This document shows, piece after piece, positions 1-8,790 of a stretch of 34,176 nt of DNA (positions are counted from its first letter, which is position 1; the number at the start of each line of letters is the position of its first letter). The notes beneath the pieces were generated by a model that had not been told where the DNA came from, searched no databases, and saw nothing but the letters and a program-made list of their open reading frames with translations. The translations under genes and the position numbers were made by a program. The stretch spans positions 1-34,176 of the forward strand of contig DYLQ01000019.1 in assembly GCA_020722015.1 (NCBI GenBank). The letters are read 5' to 3'. This stretch comes from Thermotoga sp. (lineage in GTDB: Bacteria > Thermotogota > Thermotogae > Mesoaciditogales > Mesoaciditogaceae).

Positions 1-101
1 ATAGTTTGGAGGAAGGTCATTTCCGTGCATCCATGATTATTTAAGGATAAGTTCTTAGTATGTTAATTTCATAGTGGTGAAGTATTTGGCCTCGAATACG
101 T

Positions 102-809
102 TTAATTTTTGTCAAGCCATGCTTTTGCTTCTACTTTGCACTGCGTTTCTTGAGCCGCAAATTCCTCCTCAACAGGCATTGAAATGACCTTTTGAAAGGT
201 CTCACGTGCAAGATCTTTTTTACCCCATTTCACGTATAGCATCGCAAGTTCGTAATAGCCATAAACGTAACCAGGATCTATAGAAAGACCTTCTTTAAAG
301 AGTTCTTCGGATTTCTCAAAATTGGCAAATGGCCATGGTGTATCTCTATATCTCATGGCAAGCGCAATGTAAGCACGGTAAAGTTTTGGATCAAGTTTTA
401 TGGATTTGTTTATGTAACTGTCGAAATCTCCGAGCATAAATAAACTTTGTATTATCCCTTTATACTGGGCAAGGCGACCTATTGCTGCACCGGCAACAAA
501 ATTCAGATAAGCGTTGTCCGGTGTCATCTTGAGTGCCAACTTGGCATAATCAATGGAATTGTTGAAATAAGAAGCCTTTTTGTCTTTCGGGGCGCCCCAC
601 AAACCATATTCAGTGCATGCATCGGCAAGCAACGTTAAAAGTGTAGCGCTTTTGGTAAGATTCGGCAAATTTTCAATCCGATTTATCAGATTCAACATGC
701 CAGTCGCGTTTTGAGATGCTCTGTAATTGTAAAAATCTTGACTTAAACTCGATCCTAAGGCTATTAAAGACAAACTCAAGATGAAAAAAACAATTAACAG
801 TTTTCTCAT
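102..809 (-). CDS. Secreted TPR-repeat protein of unknown function
   Basis: The product has 235 aa. It begins with a clear signal peptide (MRKLLIVFFILSLSLIALGS), with likely cleavage near residue 20-24 and no lipobox cysteine, so it is probably periplasmic. Residues about 80-220 show TPR-like helical pairs, with alanine/tyrosine spacing as in 'DPKLYRAYIALAMRY' and 'DPGYVYGYYELAMLYVKWGKKD'. TPR domains bind proteins, so a scaffold or assembly role is possible, but nothing shows its partner. The start codon follows an AGGGGGT ribosome site, and the gene lies 9 nt behind the M28-type peptidase gene, so the two are probably co-transcribed. The family is uncertain beyond the TPR fold. Confidence 0.7.
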   Translation of the reverse strand: MRKLLIVFFILSLSLIALGSSLSQDFYNYRASQNATGMLNLINRIENLPNLTKSATLLTLLADACTEYGLWGAPKDKKASYFNNSIDYAKLALKMTPDNAYLNFVAGAAIGRLAQYKGIIQSLFMLGDFDSYINKSIKLDPKLYRAYIALAMRYRDTPWPFANFEKSEELFKEGLSIDPGYVYGYYELAMLYVKWGKKDLARETFQKVISMPVEEEFAAQETQCKVEAKAWLDKN

Positions 810-818
810 ATCTACCCC

Positions 819-2522
819 CTAATCGATCAAATTTTGTTCTCTAAGTCTTTTGAGAAGATATTCAGATTGTGCTTTTAGATTCTCTTTTATGCCAAATTCT
901 TCCGACGCTATCTTTACAGCATCATCGAAGTCGAAACCGAGATCGAGAAAGTTAAGAAACTCATCTTTGTAATCTCTGTATGCTGGATATGCTTTTAAAA
1001 CTTTAAATTCCCAATCCTTGTCTGTTTCATCCATCCACAAGTCTCCCAAAGGGCCTTTGAATTTTTTCACCCTTTTCCGTTTGGGAAGTTTTTTCATGTC
1101 GACGTTATTTTTCAGGTAAGCTTTTATGTCTGCCACATCGGCATACTTTGAAAACATATCAAGACTTTTGTAAGTTCTAAATCCAATCCAATTTTTAACC
1201 GTTTCATCTGTTAAAGCGTTCGATATGAATTTTCCAAGGATCTTTTCGGCAGTTTTATTGGATGATTCCCTCGTCATACCTTCTAAAATATCCGCCAGAG
1301 TTTCGAGTACGGCACTTCCTATCCAATTGAAGGATTCGACACATGATTTATCCGGTGTGTCTTCGCTCGTGTGATAATATCTATCGGGCCATTGTGTTAA
1401 AGATACGGATTGAACGCCGATCGTCGAATCCACGAAGATGTAGTGATCAGATCCTCCGGAATAATGACCGGACTTTATCCTGAACTTTGGATTTTCGAGA
1501 TGAGCTTCCATAAGTTCATTTACAAAAGACGGCAAAGACCATGGCGTTGCGGATACATCAAGCGCAGACCCGGTCATCACTTGATTTTCTCCGACCATAT
1601 CGAGGTTCAAATCGAACTCAAAATCTGTTTTGTGATCGGTAAGATATGCAATTGTTCCATACATTTCAGGTATCCACAGGGCAATTATTTCACGATCTAT
1701 ATCAAACTTTCGAAGTGTCCTGACTATTTCGGCAAGCAATGCAGATCCGCTTGCGTTGTCATTTGCGCCTGGTTTGGGATGGCACAGATGGGCAGTTAAA
1801 ATTATGGGCTTGTCTTTTCTTTTTCCAACGCTTCCAACACGCGCTTCAAGAATTTCAAGTTCATCGGTTCCTCTGTCAGCATCGACAAAGGCTTCTATGT
1901 ACAAATTTTTCTTTGCGAGATTTTTTAAATATTCGTATTGGTTGTAAGATAAAGCAAAGCCTACCACACTTTCGTCGGATTCAACGGGAAACGACGTGTA
2001 ATTCACGGCATTAGGAAGCATTTCAGGACTTCTGTTTATCGAAGGCTCTTGGGCTCTCATGAAATATGAAAGCACGAGTCTTGCCCCGAATTTCTTTGCC
2101 ATTTTGTAAACCCTGGCAGGATCTCCGCATGCAAGAATTGCTTTGCCATGGACATCCTTTTTGTAATCTTTTTCATCTTCTCCATGTTCGACATCCACAA
2201 CTTTGAGTTTTTCGATCCCATTCGTTTTCCCAGAAAGGAAAACGGCGCTTATCGGAGAAAGCGCAAGAGAGCCAACAATGTAATTACCATTTGAGATTTT
2301 CAAAAATCCATCTTTCAAATTCCATCCATGTGGCATCTTCCAAGTTTCGTAAGATTTGTTAAGTGGGTATCTTAAAATTTGAGATTCCCCAATGAACCTT
2401 TGGATCGTCTCTATTGCTTTTGAAAATCCTATGCCTCCTTTTGATCTGTGAAATTTCGATAATTCCCATTCCAAATCAAGTGCATTTTGAGGAAAAAATT
2501 CTTTTAAAAATTCTTCTCTCAT
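819..2522 (-). CDS. M28-like zinc aminopeptidase (DUF4910 type)
   Basis: The product has 567 aa and no signal peptide, so it is probably cytoplasmic. Residues about 235-420 carry an M28-type di-zinc peptidase core. Candidate metal ligands and catalytic residues are H245/H248 in 'AHLCHPKPGANDNASG', D255 in the same motif, E286 (IPEMYG), D308 (NLDMVGEN) and H384 (YYHTSEDTP). Residues about 100-190 look like the PA-type insert found in DUF4910 proteins. A C-terminal part of about 150 residues resembles the helical tail of that family. The expected role is removing amino acids from peptides; the substrate is unknown. The gene leads a two-gene unit with the secreted TPR gene. A TATAAT box lies about 20 nt upstream of the start, and AAGGTGGG serves as ribosome site. 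Confidence 0.8.
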   Translation of the reverse strand: MREEFLKEFFPQNALDLEWELSKFHRSKGGIGFSKAIETIQRFIGESQILRYPLNKSYETWKMPHGWNLKDGFLKISNGNYIVGSLALSPISAVFLSGKTNGIEKLKVVDVEHGEDEKDYKKDVHGKAILACGDPARVYKMAKKFGARLVLSYFMRAQEPSINRSPEMLPNAVNYTSFPVESDESVVGFALSYNQYEYLKNLAKKNLYIEAFVDADRGTDELEILEARVGSVGKRKDKPIILTAHLCHPKPGANDNASGSALLAEIVRTLRKFDIDREIIALWIPEMYGTIAYLTDHKTDFEFDLNLDMVGENQVMTGSALDVSATPWSLPSFVNELMEAHLENPKFRIKSGHYSGGSDHYIFVDSTIGVQSVSLTQWPDRYYHTSEDTPDKSCVESFNWIGSAVLETLADILEGMTRESSNKTAEKILGKFISNALTDETVKNWIGFRTYKSLDMFSKYADVADIKAYLKNNVDMKKLPKRKRVKKFKGPLGDLWMDETDKDWEFKVLKAYPAYRDYKDEFLNFLDLGFDFDDAVKIASEEFGIKENLKAQSEYLLKRLREQNLID

Positions 2523-2542
2523 AATCCCACCTTCTTTGCAAA

Positions 2543-2548
2543 ATTATA
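2543..2548 (-). promoter_or_regulatory. Probable -10 box of the M28 peptidase promoter
   Basis: On the minus strand a perfect TATAAT hexamer lies about 20 nt upstream of the peptidase ATG (2522). The -35 region 17 nt further upstream (TTCGAT) is poor. A second TATAAT occurs upstream on the same strand near 2593-2598, so the exact start of transcription is uncertain. Confidence 0.45.
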
Positions 2549-2650
2549 CCAAACTTTGGAGTTAAATCGAAGATCATGTTAAAATTAAGAAGAATTATAC
2601 TAAAATTTTTTTCAAGACTGAGATATACTAAATCAACTTTAAATCGGATA

Positions 2651-2712
2651 GGATTCCCGATCAGGTCGGGAATGACACGGTGTCTGGTCCTCGCTGCGCT
2701 GCGGAGACCACC
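2651..2712. repeat. REP-like pair of hairpins in an intergenic region
   Basis: Two adjacent inverted repeats fill this stretch. The first is ATTCCCGA (2653-2660), loop TCAGG, TCGGGAAT (2666-2673), an 8-bp perfect stem. The second is TGGTC (2685-2689) with GACCA (2706-2710), enclosing an inner CGC/GCG pairing. The region is much more GC-rich than its AT-rich flank. The GATTCCCGA...TCGGGAATGAC motif resembles short dispersed palindromic repeats known from many bacteria. No T-run follows, so it is not a typical terminator. Whether copies occur elsewhere in this genome cannot be seen here; I found no second copy in the window. Confidence 0.5.
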
Positions 2713-2739
2713 TACAAGACAAGCGTGGAGGAAGGGACT

Positions 2740-3842
2740 ATGAAAAAGGTGTTTTTTCTGTAACCCCTTCTCTTAGTATCATAGGAGGAGGGGAGATATA
2801 TCTGAAAAAATTCATAAAATTTTTGTGCTCGAGAGACGAAATCGATAAAATAACAGTAGCATACCCAAACATACCGGGTCTAAAAGATTTTTGGGCAGAC
2901 ATTGAATCAAAAAAGATCGAATTTATCAACTATCGTTTTGACTCTCTTACCGTTGACAAAAATTTTCTCAATTTGAATTTTTATAGGCTCCTAAAAAGAG
3001 AGAGACGAGTCGTGGAAGAAAAGGTAAAAAGAGAAAATTACGATTTACTTTTTGCGCATGCTCCAACGGATGTTCTCATCTTAAAGAACTTTTTGGAACA
3101 AACAAGTACCATCTTTTACAGTGCCATACCTTCATACGCACGTGTCTGGCCATTCGAAATTGCGATCGTAAAATATCTTGAAAGGTTAAGAAAAGTGATA
3201 TGTGTAAGTGAATTCATGCAAGATGAGATAAAGCGTATTTTACCCTCGAAGAAAAATATTTACATGATTCACAATGGCATAGAATTGGAAAATTTAAAAT
3301 CAAATCCACCGACCAGTGTGAAAAATATCGGCGTAGTTGCAAGATTTGAAAGAGAAAAAAACGTTGTTTTGGCGATCAAAGTTTTTAGATTTCTTATAAA
3401 AAAATATGGTTATCTTTCCTTGCATCTTTTTGGAGATGGTAGCAAAAAGAGAACCGTGGAAAACTTTGTCAGAAGAAATAAAATCAAAAGTGTCTATTTC
3501 CATGGTTTCGTCAAAAATACGGATGAAATTTATTCGAAAATAGATTTGCTTGTAGTACCGTCGAAAATGGAAACTCTTTCACTTGTCATTTTTGAAGCCA
3601 TGTCCAGAGGCATCCCAGTTGTGGCTTCAAATGTGGGTGGTATCCCGGAGATAATCAAAGATGGGTACAACGGATTTTTGGCAGAACCGAATGTCAAAAG
3701 TTTTATTGACAAAATAACAAGAATCATAGAGAACCCAGAAATTATAAATGATTTTGGCAAAAATTATGCTCAAACTCTTTCGAAATTTGATATCAGGGAA
3801 AAATTTGAGGATCTTTACAAAGTTCTTTTTGATCAAGCTTGA
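2740..3842 (+). CDS. GT4-family glycosyltransferase, frameshifted near its 5' end
   Basis: This is a GT-B retaining glycosyltransferase that would transfer a sugar from a nucleotide donor in glycan or exopolysaccharide synthesis. The C-terminal half is typical: 'IGVVARFEREKNVVLA', 'HLFGDGSKK', and the donor-binding EX7E motif in 'METLSLVIFEAMSRGIPVVAS'. The frame that stays open begins only at 2751, yet the family's N-terminal acceptor/donor loop (TPSLSIIGGGE) is encoded upstream of any usable start in that frame. The proper start is ATG 2740, preceded by GGAGG with good spacing. From there the frame reads MKKVFFL and stops at 2761. Adding one T to the T6 run at 2752-2757 would give MKKVFFSVTPSLSIIGGGE. 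The gene therefore has a 1-nt deletion, a slippage site or a sequence error. It could be translated from TTG 2823 as a 339-aa protein, but that would lack the GGGE loop. Confidence 0.8.
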
Positions 3843-3914
3843 ATTTCTTACAAAATGTTGAAGATCAAAAACAATAAAAGATCGTTATTATGTTTCAAGT
3901 ATGGAGGTACTAAA

Positions 3915-4622
3915 ATGAAAATTTCGATCGTGATTCCGGCTTACAACGAAGAAAAATCAATAGAGAAGACCATAAAAACTCTTTTAAACCAAAGTTATAA
4001 GGACTTTGAGATTACAGTTGTGGATAACAACAGCAAAGATAAGACATACGAGATCGCTTCAAAGTACGTTAGAACGGTAAATGAATCAAAACAAGGTTAT
4101 ATCTTTGCCGTGAAACGTGGAATTGAAGAGACACACAATGAAATTTTAACGATATGCGATGCCGATTCTTTGTATCCAAGAAGATGGCTTGAGAAAATGG
4201 TTAAATCTTTTAACGACAAACGTGTGGTCGCAACATACGGAACGGCCATGTTTTACGACACGAATAAATTCACGGCACTTGTAAGCCTTGTGTTTTACAC
4301 CGTTTTCCTTTGGATCTCTAAAATGCTTGGTCTCGATAACACGGCAGGCTTCAATTTTCTTTTTAGAAGGGAAGCTTATAACGCAGTTGGAGGTTATGAC
4401 GAAAATTGGAAATGGGGAAGCCCAGACATAGATCTTGGAAGAAGACTTAAGAAGATTGGAAAGATAAGGTTAAGAAACAAAATCGTATTTACTTCCGCAA
4501 GAAGATTTAAAAAGGGTGGATTTCTGAATACAACGAAGATGTTCCTCAGAATGTGGAGGCAGATGTTAAAAAACAAAAATCCAACCGTAAGTTACGATGA
4601 ATACAATAAAACAAGAAATTGA
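3915..4622 (+). CDS. GT2-family glycosyltransferase with one membrane segment
   Basis: This is a 235-aa GT-A inverting glycosyltransferase. The N-terminal 'ISIVIPAYNEEKSI' begins the nucleotide-binding fold. 'ICDADSL' is the DXD metal/donor motif, and 'WKWGSPDIDLGRRLKK' supplies the acceptor-side acidic residues. A hydrophobic segment (ALVSLVFYTVFLWISKML, about residues 120-140) suggests membrane association, as in polyprenol- or lipid-linked sugar transferases. I place the start at ATG 3915, which follows GGAGGT at a good distance and begins directly before the fold; an in-frame ATG at 3855 has no ribosome site. It lies 72 nt after the GT4 gene and ends at a strong hairpin terminator, so the two may act on the same glycan. 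Confidence 0.85.
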   Translation: MKISIVIPAYNEEKSIEKTIKTLLNQSYKDFEITVVDNNSKDKTYEIASKYVRTVNESKQGYIFAVKRGIEETHNEILTICDADSLYPRRWLEKMVKSFNDKRVVATYGTAMFYDTNKFTALVSLVFYTVFLWISKMLGLDNTAGFNFLFRREAYNAVGGYDENWKWGSPDIDLGRRLKKIGKIRLRNKIVFTSARRFKKGGFLNTTKMFLRMWRQMLKNKNPTVSYDEYNKTRN

Positions 4623-4652
4623 AAGGTCTCACCTCTGAGACCTTTCTGTTTT
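4621..4652. terminator. Bidirectional rho-independent terminator
   Basis: A perfect 11-bp stem, GAAAGGTCTCA (4621-4631) with TGAGACCTTTC (4636-4646), has a 4-nt loop and is followed by TGTTTT on the plus strand. On the minus strand the stem is followed by CAATTTCTTGTTTT. It lies between the convergent GT2 and S9 peptidase genes and overlaps the GT2 stop codon. Confidence 0.85.
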
Positions 4653-4656
4653 GGAT

Positions 4657-6567
4657 TTACAGATGTTTTTTGAACCAATCGAGTATAAGATCCAGCCTTT
4701 TAATTCTGTGGTAAGGCTTACCCGATCTTGAAAGTTCATGGCTTTCGGACGGGAAAAGTGCAAGCTTCGTTTCTTTGCCGAAATATCTTAAAGCTGTGAA
4801 GAATTGAAGTGCTTCGACCATGTAACATCTGTAATCTTCCATCGAATGGATGAACATTATGGGTGTTTCAACGTTCTTTACATAGGTAAGAGGAGACATC
4901 TTCGCGTATCCGTCAGGATTCGACCAGGGATCGCCGCCAAGTTGATCTGGGCCGAAGAAGTATCCTATATCCGTTGTACCAAAAAAAGATACCCAGTTGC
5001 TTATCGAACGTTGCGAGACGGCAGCCTTAAACCTATCTGTCTGAGTTACAACCCAGTTTGTCATGTATCCACCGTAAGATCCACCTGTAATTCCGAGACG
5101 CTTTTCGTCTACGAAGTCAAAACGTTTTACAGCTTCGTCCACCACTTCCATTATGTCCTTGTAATCCCTTTTACCATACGCTCCGTGTATATAAGAAAAT
5201 TCCTCTCCATATCCGTCACTTCCCCTTGGATTGGAGAACAAAACGGCAAAGCCATTTGAAGTCAAGATTTGAAATTCAAGGAAAAAGGCATTACCATAGG
5301 CTGTTCTTGGTCCTCCGTGCACTTCAAGAATTGTCGGATATTTTTTTCCACTTTGAAAACCAACTGGCTTCATGATCCACGCATCTATCTTTTTGCCATC
5401 CGAAGAGGTAACTTCAAAGTGTTCTGGAACGGAAATCGAAAAGTCCTGGAGATCGTTAAACCTTGAGAGCCTTTTTTCTTTTCCATTTTTATAAAGGTAG
5501 AGTTCATCCAAAGACGCGAAATTCATAGACAAAAAGGCGATATTCCCGTTGGGGGCAACGCTGAATCCAGATATCGATCTTTCTCCGTTGATGATCTCGG
5601 TTACTTTTCCATCAAAGAATTTGTAAATTTTGGAAACCGGCCCATCGGTCATCATGAAATATATGCCTTGATCTCTCCAAAAAATTTCGTTGGGAGAACC
5701 GCCACGAGAATCACTGTTTATGGAGTTTCCCTTTGCCAGATCGATATCGCAGAGTTTTTTGAAATCACCGCTTAAATCCGTTACCCATAATCTTTCGTTT
5801 GTGAAAGAGCCGTGCTTTAGATCCGAAATCATGGCTGCTATTTCCCTTGAATCTGGACTCCAACATATATTTCCAACAGATACATCCGAATTTGTGATTT
5901 TTTTAGGTTCTCCAAATCCTATCTTTAAAATAAAAAGGTCTGACACAAGCGGAACATGTTCTAAATCAAGCGCTTCGATGAATGCAATGCTTTTACCATC
6001 GGGAGAAGGGGCAAAGGTGAATATCTCTCCTTTTTCGTTTGTCAGACGTTTTTTTGTTCCATTTTTGTTGACAAGGTAAAGCTGAACTTTAACATCGTTT
6101 ATAAATCCTTCTCCATTTGACCAAAAGGGTATTTCTTTTATTTCATGTACGTCATCTTTTTGTTCTCCCTTTATTTGCTTTCTTTTTGCTCTCAAAGCAA
6201 CCGATAAGATCAATTCTTTTGAGTTAAGCCATGCAAGATCCGTTATTTGATCGTCAAAATGTACGATTTTAACAGCTTCTCCTCCGTCGGATCTTATGAT
6301 CATCAAATCGGAACCGTTTTCATCCTTATCGGAAGAAACAAAGGCTATCTCTTTTCCATCAAAAGACCATCTTGGTGAACTGTTTGAAGGTCCTTTTGTG
6401 AATTTAAATATGCTGTTTCCGTTGTACATGTAAATCGACTTGTCATATCCATCTTTTTTGTCATTTGATGTACTTAACGTAAATGCAATCCTGTTTCCGT
6501 TTGAATCTATCTGCGGGTTTCCGGCAAATTTAAATCTCAAAAATGTTTTTGATGAAAATGTGCTCAT
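4657..6567 (-). CDS. S9-family serine peptidase (acylaminoacyl-peptidase / prolyl oligopeptidase type)
   Basis: The product has 636 aa from ATG 6567. The N-terminal ~380 residues form a PD40-like beta-propeller with repeated 'SPDGKSIAFI'-type blades. It gates access to the C-terminal alpha/beta-hydrolase, which carries nucleophile S497 in GGSYGG, D578 in 'HSMEDYRC' and H610 in 'SESHELSRSG', so the catalytic triad is complete. The oxyanion-region 'VHGGPRTAYG' is also present. No signal peptide is seen; it probably trims cytoplasmic peptides or N-acylated residues. An in-frame ATG at 6576 exists, but the GGAAAGGA ribosome site sits against it, while its spacing to ATG 6567 is about 9 nt. The gene is transcribed alone and convergent with the glycosyltransferases. 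Confidence 0.93.
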   Translation of the reverse strand: MSTFSSKTFLRFKFAGNPQIDSNGNRIAFTLSTSNDKKDGYDKSIYMYNGNSIFKFTKGPSNSSPRWSFDGKEIAFVSSDKDENGSDLMIIRSDGGEAVKIVHFDDQITDLAWLNSKELILSVALRAKRKQIKGEQKDDVHEIKEIPFWSNGEGFINDVKVQLYLVNKNGTKKRLTNEKGEIFTFAPSPDGKSIAFIEALDLEHVPLVSDLFILKIGFGEPKKITNSDVSVGNICWSPDSREIAAMISDLKHGSFTNERLWVTDLSGDFKKLCDIDLAKGNSINSDSRGGSPNEIFWRDQGIYFMMTDGPVSKIYKFFDGKVTEIINGERSISGFSVAPNGNIAFLSMNFASLDELYLYKNGKEKRLSRFNDLQDFSISVPEHFEVTSSDGKKIDAWIMKPVGFQSGKKYPTILEVHGGPRTAYGNAFFLEFQILTSNGFAVLFSNPRGSDGYGEEFSYIHGAYGKRDYKDIMEVVDEAVKRFDFVDEKRLGITGGSYGGYMTNWVVTQTDRFKAAVSQRSISNWVSFFGTTDIGYFFGPDQLGGDPWSNPDGYAKMSPLTYVKNVETPIMFIHSMEDYRCYMVEALQFFTALRYFGKETKLALFPSESHELSRSGKPYHRIKRLDLILDWFKKHL

Positions 6568-6617
6568 TAAGATCATTCCTTTCCATTCAATTTTGAAACA
6601 ATTATATCAGATCGATC

Positions 6618-6646
6618 TTGACAATATCTCTCCCAGTTTGTATAAT
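6618..6646 (+). promoter_or_regulatory. Consensus housekeeping promoter for the rpmH gene train
   Basis: A perfect TTGACA (6618-6623), a 17-nt spacer and a perfect TATAAT (6641-6646) lie 36 nt upstream of the rpmH ATG. This is the strongest sigma-70-type promoter in the window and fits high expression of a ribosomal protein gene. It is probably also the main promoter for the long run of genes downstream. Confidence 0.9.
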
Positions 6647-6682
6647 CATCTTACGGATATGACTTGATTTAAGGAGGTTATC

Positions 6683-6817
6683 ATGAAACGTACGTATCAA
6701 CCTAAACGCAGGAAAAGAGCCAAAACTCATGGATTTCTTTCAAGGATGAGCACAAGTTCTGGGAGAAGAGTTTTGAGTAACAGGCGAAGGGCTGGAAGAA
6801 AAAGATTAACGGTTTGA
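6683..6817 (+). CDS. rpmH: Large-subunit ribosomal protein bL34
   Basis: A 44-aa, very basic protein that begins [18 protein letters not shown] and ends GRKRLTV, matching the universal bL34 pattern (MKRTYQPxxRKRxRxHGFxxRM...RRR.GR.LT) over its whole length. It is a late-assembling component of the 50S subunit. AAGGAGGT lies 7-8 nt upstream of the ATG, and a consensus promoter is just ahead. The stop codon overlaps the TTG start of rnpA (TTGA at 6814-6817), which couples their translation. Confidence 0.97.
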   Translation: MKRTYQPKRRKRAKTHGFLSRMSTSSGRRVLSNRRRAGRKRLTV

Positions 6818-7176
6818 ATTCTTTTGAAATAACAAATCGTATCAAAAGAGAAAAAGATTTTCAGAAGGTTTTATCCGAAGGTCAAAGTGTATCAAACGAG
6901 TTGTTGTTGATGAAGTATCTTCGCAACGATCTTGGACAGCCAAGAATGGGAATAATCGTATCAAAAAAATTTGGAAAGGCCCATGTCAGAAATCGGTTCA
7001 AAAGATACAGCCGGGAAGTTTTCAGAACAAATAAGCCTAAAGATGGAATTGATATTATCGTTATTCCCAAAAAAGGTTTGAAAGGTTACTTCGGAAGCAT
7101 GAGTTTTGGTACATTTAGATCTTCTTTTCTTTTTTTGATCGGCACTTTAGAAAGAACGGTTTCAAATGAGATTTAG
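6814..7176 (+). CDS. rnpA: RNase P protein component
   Basis: A 120-aa basic protein that binds the RNase P RNA and assists 5' maturation of tRNA precursors. It shows the family's N-terminal '[19 protein letters not shown]' and the signature RNR region as '[19 protein letters not shown]', followed by 'DIIVIPKKG'. Translation starts at TTG 6814, overlapping the rpmH stop by 4 nt; no other start precedes the conserved region. The 3' end overlaps yidD by 11 nt. The rpmH-rnpA order is nearly universal in bacteria. Confidence 0.95.
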   Translation: MNSFEITNRIKREKDFQKVLSEGQSVSNELLLMKYLRNDLGQPRMGIIVSKKFGKAHVRNRFKRYSREVFRTNKPKDGIDIIVIPKKGLKGYFGSMSFGTFRSSFLFLIGTLERTVSNEI

Positions 7177-7411
7177 AGATATTTTGATCAAGCCGATAAA
7201 GCTTTATCAAAAATACATCTCTCCGTTGAAGCCACCTTCTTGTAGGTTCACACCCACTTGTTCTAATTACGCCATCGAGGCCATAGAGAGATTTGGTGTT
7301 TTAAGAGGCCTTGTGCTTTCTGTTTGGCGCATTTTAAGATGCAATCCGTACAACAAAGGGGGAGAAGATCCCGTACCAACAAAATTCATCATTGGAGGTA
7401 AACACAGGTGA
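7166..7411 (+). CDS. yidD: Membrane protein insertion efficiency factor YidD
   Basis: An 81-aa protein with the YidD signature: '[35 protein letters not shown]' in two blocks (residues about 10-45) and the C-terminal '[14 protein letters not shown]'. YidD is a small amphipathic inner-membrane-associated protein that helps YidC/Sec insert membrane proteins. The gene starts inside rnpA (11-nt overlap) and its last four bases are the GTGA start of yidC, the standard rnpA-yidD-yidC order. Confidence 0.95.
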   Translation: MRFRDILIKPIKLYQKYISPLKPPSCRFTPTCSNYAIEAIERFGVLRGLVLSVWRILRCNPYNKGGEDPVPTKFIIGGKHR

Positions 7412-8790
7412 CAAAGAAACTGTTCTTGCTCATATTTTTTATAGTTGCCGTTTCAACTTTTGCCTTTGCATTACCGGAGGTGGATGTTGCCGTTTCTTCT
7501 AACACGGCAACTGTTACGACCAAACTGTACCAATATGGTATAGATCTTAAAACTGGCTTTTTAACAAATGAATACAGTGTTTTTTACGAGCATGTTCATT
7601 CTTGGTCCAATACCGGTGACGGATTGGTCTTATCTTACGACGGTAAACCTTTAATTCCAACGAGTTGGTCATTCGATGATCATGAAAATAAGAGTTTCAC
7701 AACAACTTCGAATGTCACAATTAACTTTTTTTACGATGTTAACGGGCAAAAAGTGCAAAAAACCATAACATTTGTCAACAATCCGAATTATGAGATCATC
7801 GTATCGGTAAAAGCGCCAAGTAATTTGCAACTTGGATTGACCTTCCCAACTCTCGAATCGCATTTCAATCGTGATGGAGGGAATATATTTGGTTCCTTTT
7901 ATTCTCAAAAGGGGATCATTGCGTTTTCTTCGATCACAAATGGAACTTTTAACGGAAATGGTGAAGCGACCTTTTCCGGCAATTTAACGTCTAAAATCTA
8001 CATGGGCCCTGTGAAAAATACCTTGATTTTTTCGGTTTTCCCTCAGCAACAGAACATCATTTCTCAATTCATAGGGACATACCCAGGAGCCGAACCGTGG
8101 TATTCATGGTTTATGTACGTATTTGTGGTATTTCTCAACTGGTTGTACGACTTAACGGGTAATTACGGATGGGCGATAATTTTATTTGGAGTGATAATCA
8201 GAGTTGTGCTTTACCCACTCTTTCATGTTCAAATGAAGTCCATGTTGAAAATGCGCGATTTGCAACCAAAGATTCAGGAACTACAGAAAAAATACAAAGA
8301 TCCAAAAAAGATGCAAGAAGAACAGATGAAACTTTTCAAGTCCGAAGGCGTGAATCCAGCGGGAGGATGTTTGCCGCTTTTAATTCAATTTCCAGTACTT
8401 GCGCTTTTGTATTACGTCATTTTCTACTCCAGAGAAGTCTTTGCTTACAATCCTCAATTTTTGATCTGGAACGATCTTTCAGTTGGTGGCTTAAGAGTTA
8501 ACATTCTTCTACTCCTGTTGATAGTCATTTTCACAGTTTGGTCTTCTTTATGGACGAGTACAAAACCGAGTCAGGTTTGGTTGGCAGCCGGCATGTCAGC
8601 TGTCATGGAATTCATATTCATAGGATTTCCAGTTGGTCTTTTCCTCTACTACACCACTTTTTCTGGGATGCAAGTCTTAACGAGTTATGTGGCTGCCAGA
8701 ATATACCATATGAAAGGTATAACATGGCGTGAAGTCTTCGGAATGAATCCAAAAGTTCAATGGGGAGACAAGAAATGGAAAAAGAATTAG
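7408..8790 (+). CDS. yidC: Membrane protein insertase YidC
   Basis: A 460-aa member of the YidC/Oxa1/Alb3 family. Residues 1-22 form an N-terminal membrane/signal segment ([21 protein letters not shown]), followed by a shorter periplasmic P1-like domain (about 25-220). The conserved five-helix insertase core follows: '[20 protein letters not shown]' with the groove arginine, the cytoplasmic coiled region '[20 protein letters not shown]', then '[20 protein letters not shown]'. It inserts and folds inner-membrane proteins alone or with SecYEG. The GTG start overlaps the yidD stop by 4 nt, with GGAGGT upstream. The 3' end overlaps jag by 16 nt. Confidence 0.95.
   Translation: MTKKLFLLIFFIVAVSTFAFALPEVDVAVSSNTATVTTKLYQYGIDLKTGFLTNEYSVFYEHVHSWSNTGDGLVLSYDGKPLIPTSWSFDDHENKSFTTTSNVTINFFYDVNGQKVQKTITFVNNPNYEIIVSVKAPSNLQLGLTFPTLESHFNRDGGNIFGSFYSQKGIIAFSSITNGTFNGNGEATFSGNLTSKIYMGPVKNTLIFSVFPQQQNIISQFIGTYPGAEPWYSWFMYVFVVFLNWLYDLTGNYGWAIILFGVIIRVVLYPLFHVQMKSMLKMRDLQPKIQELQKKYKDPKKMQEEQMKLFKSEGVNPAGGCLPLLIQFPVLALLYYVIFYSREVFAYNPQFLIWNDLSVGGLRVNILLLLLIVIFTVWSSLWTSTKPSQVWLAAGMSAVMEFIFIGFPVGLFLYYTTFSGMQVLTSYVAARIYHMKGITWREVFGMNPKVQWGDKKWKKN

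Noticed and set aside
1410-1799. Plus-strand ORFs opposite the M28 peptidase
   Set aside because: No ribosome site or recognisable domain; they are shadows of a well-supported gene.
2784-2823. GGAGGAGGGGAG followed by CTG 2802 or TTG 2823 as the true start of the GT4 gene
   Set aside because: The purine-rich stretch encodes the conserved GGGE loop of GT4 enzymes, so its likeness to a ribosome site is probably chance; the real site is before ATG 2740.
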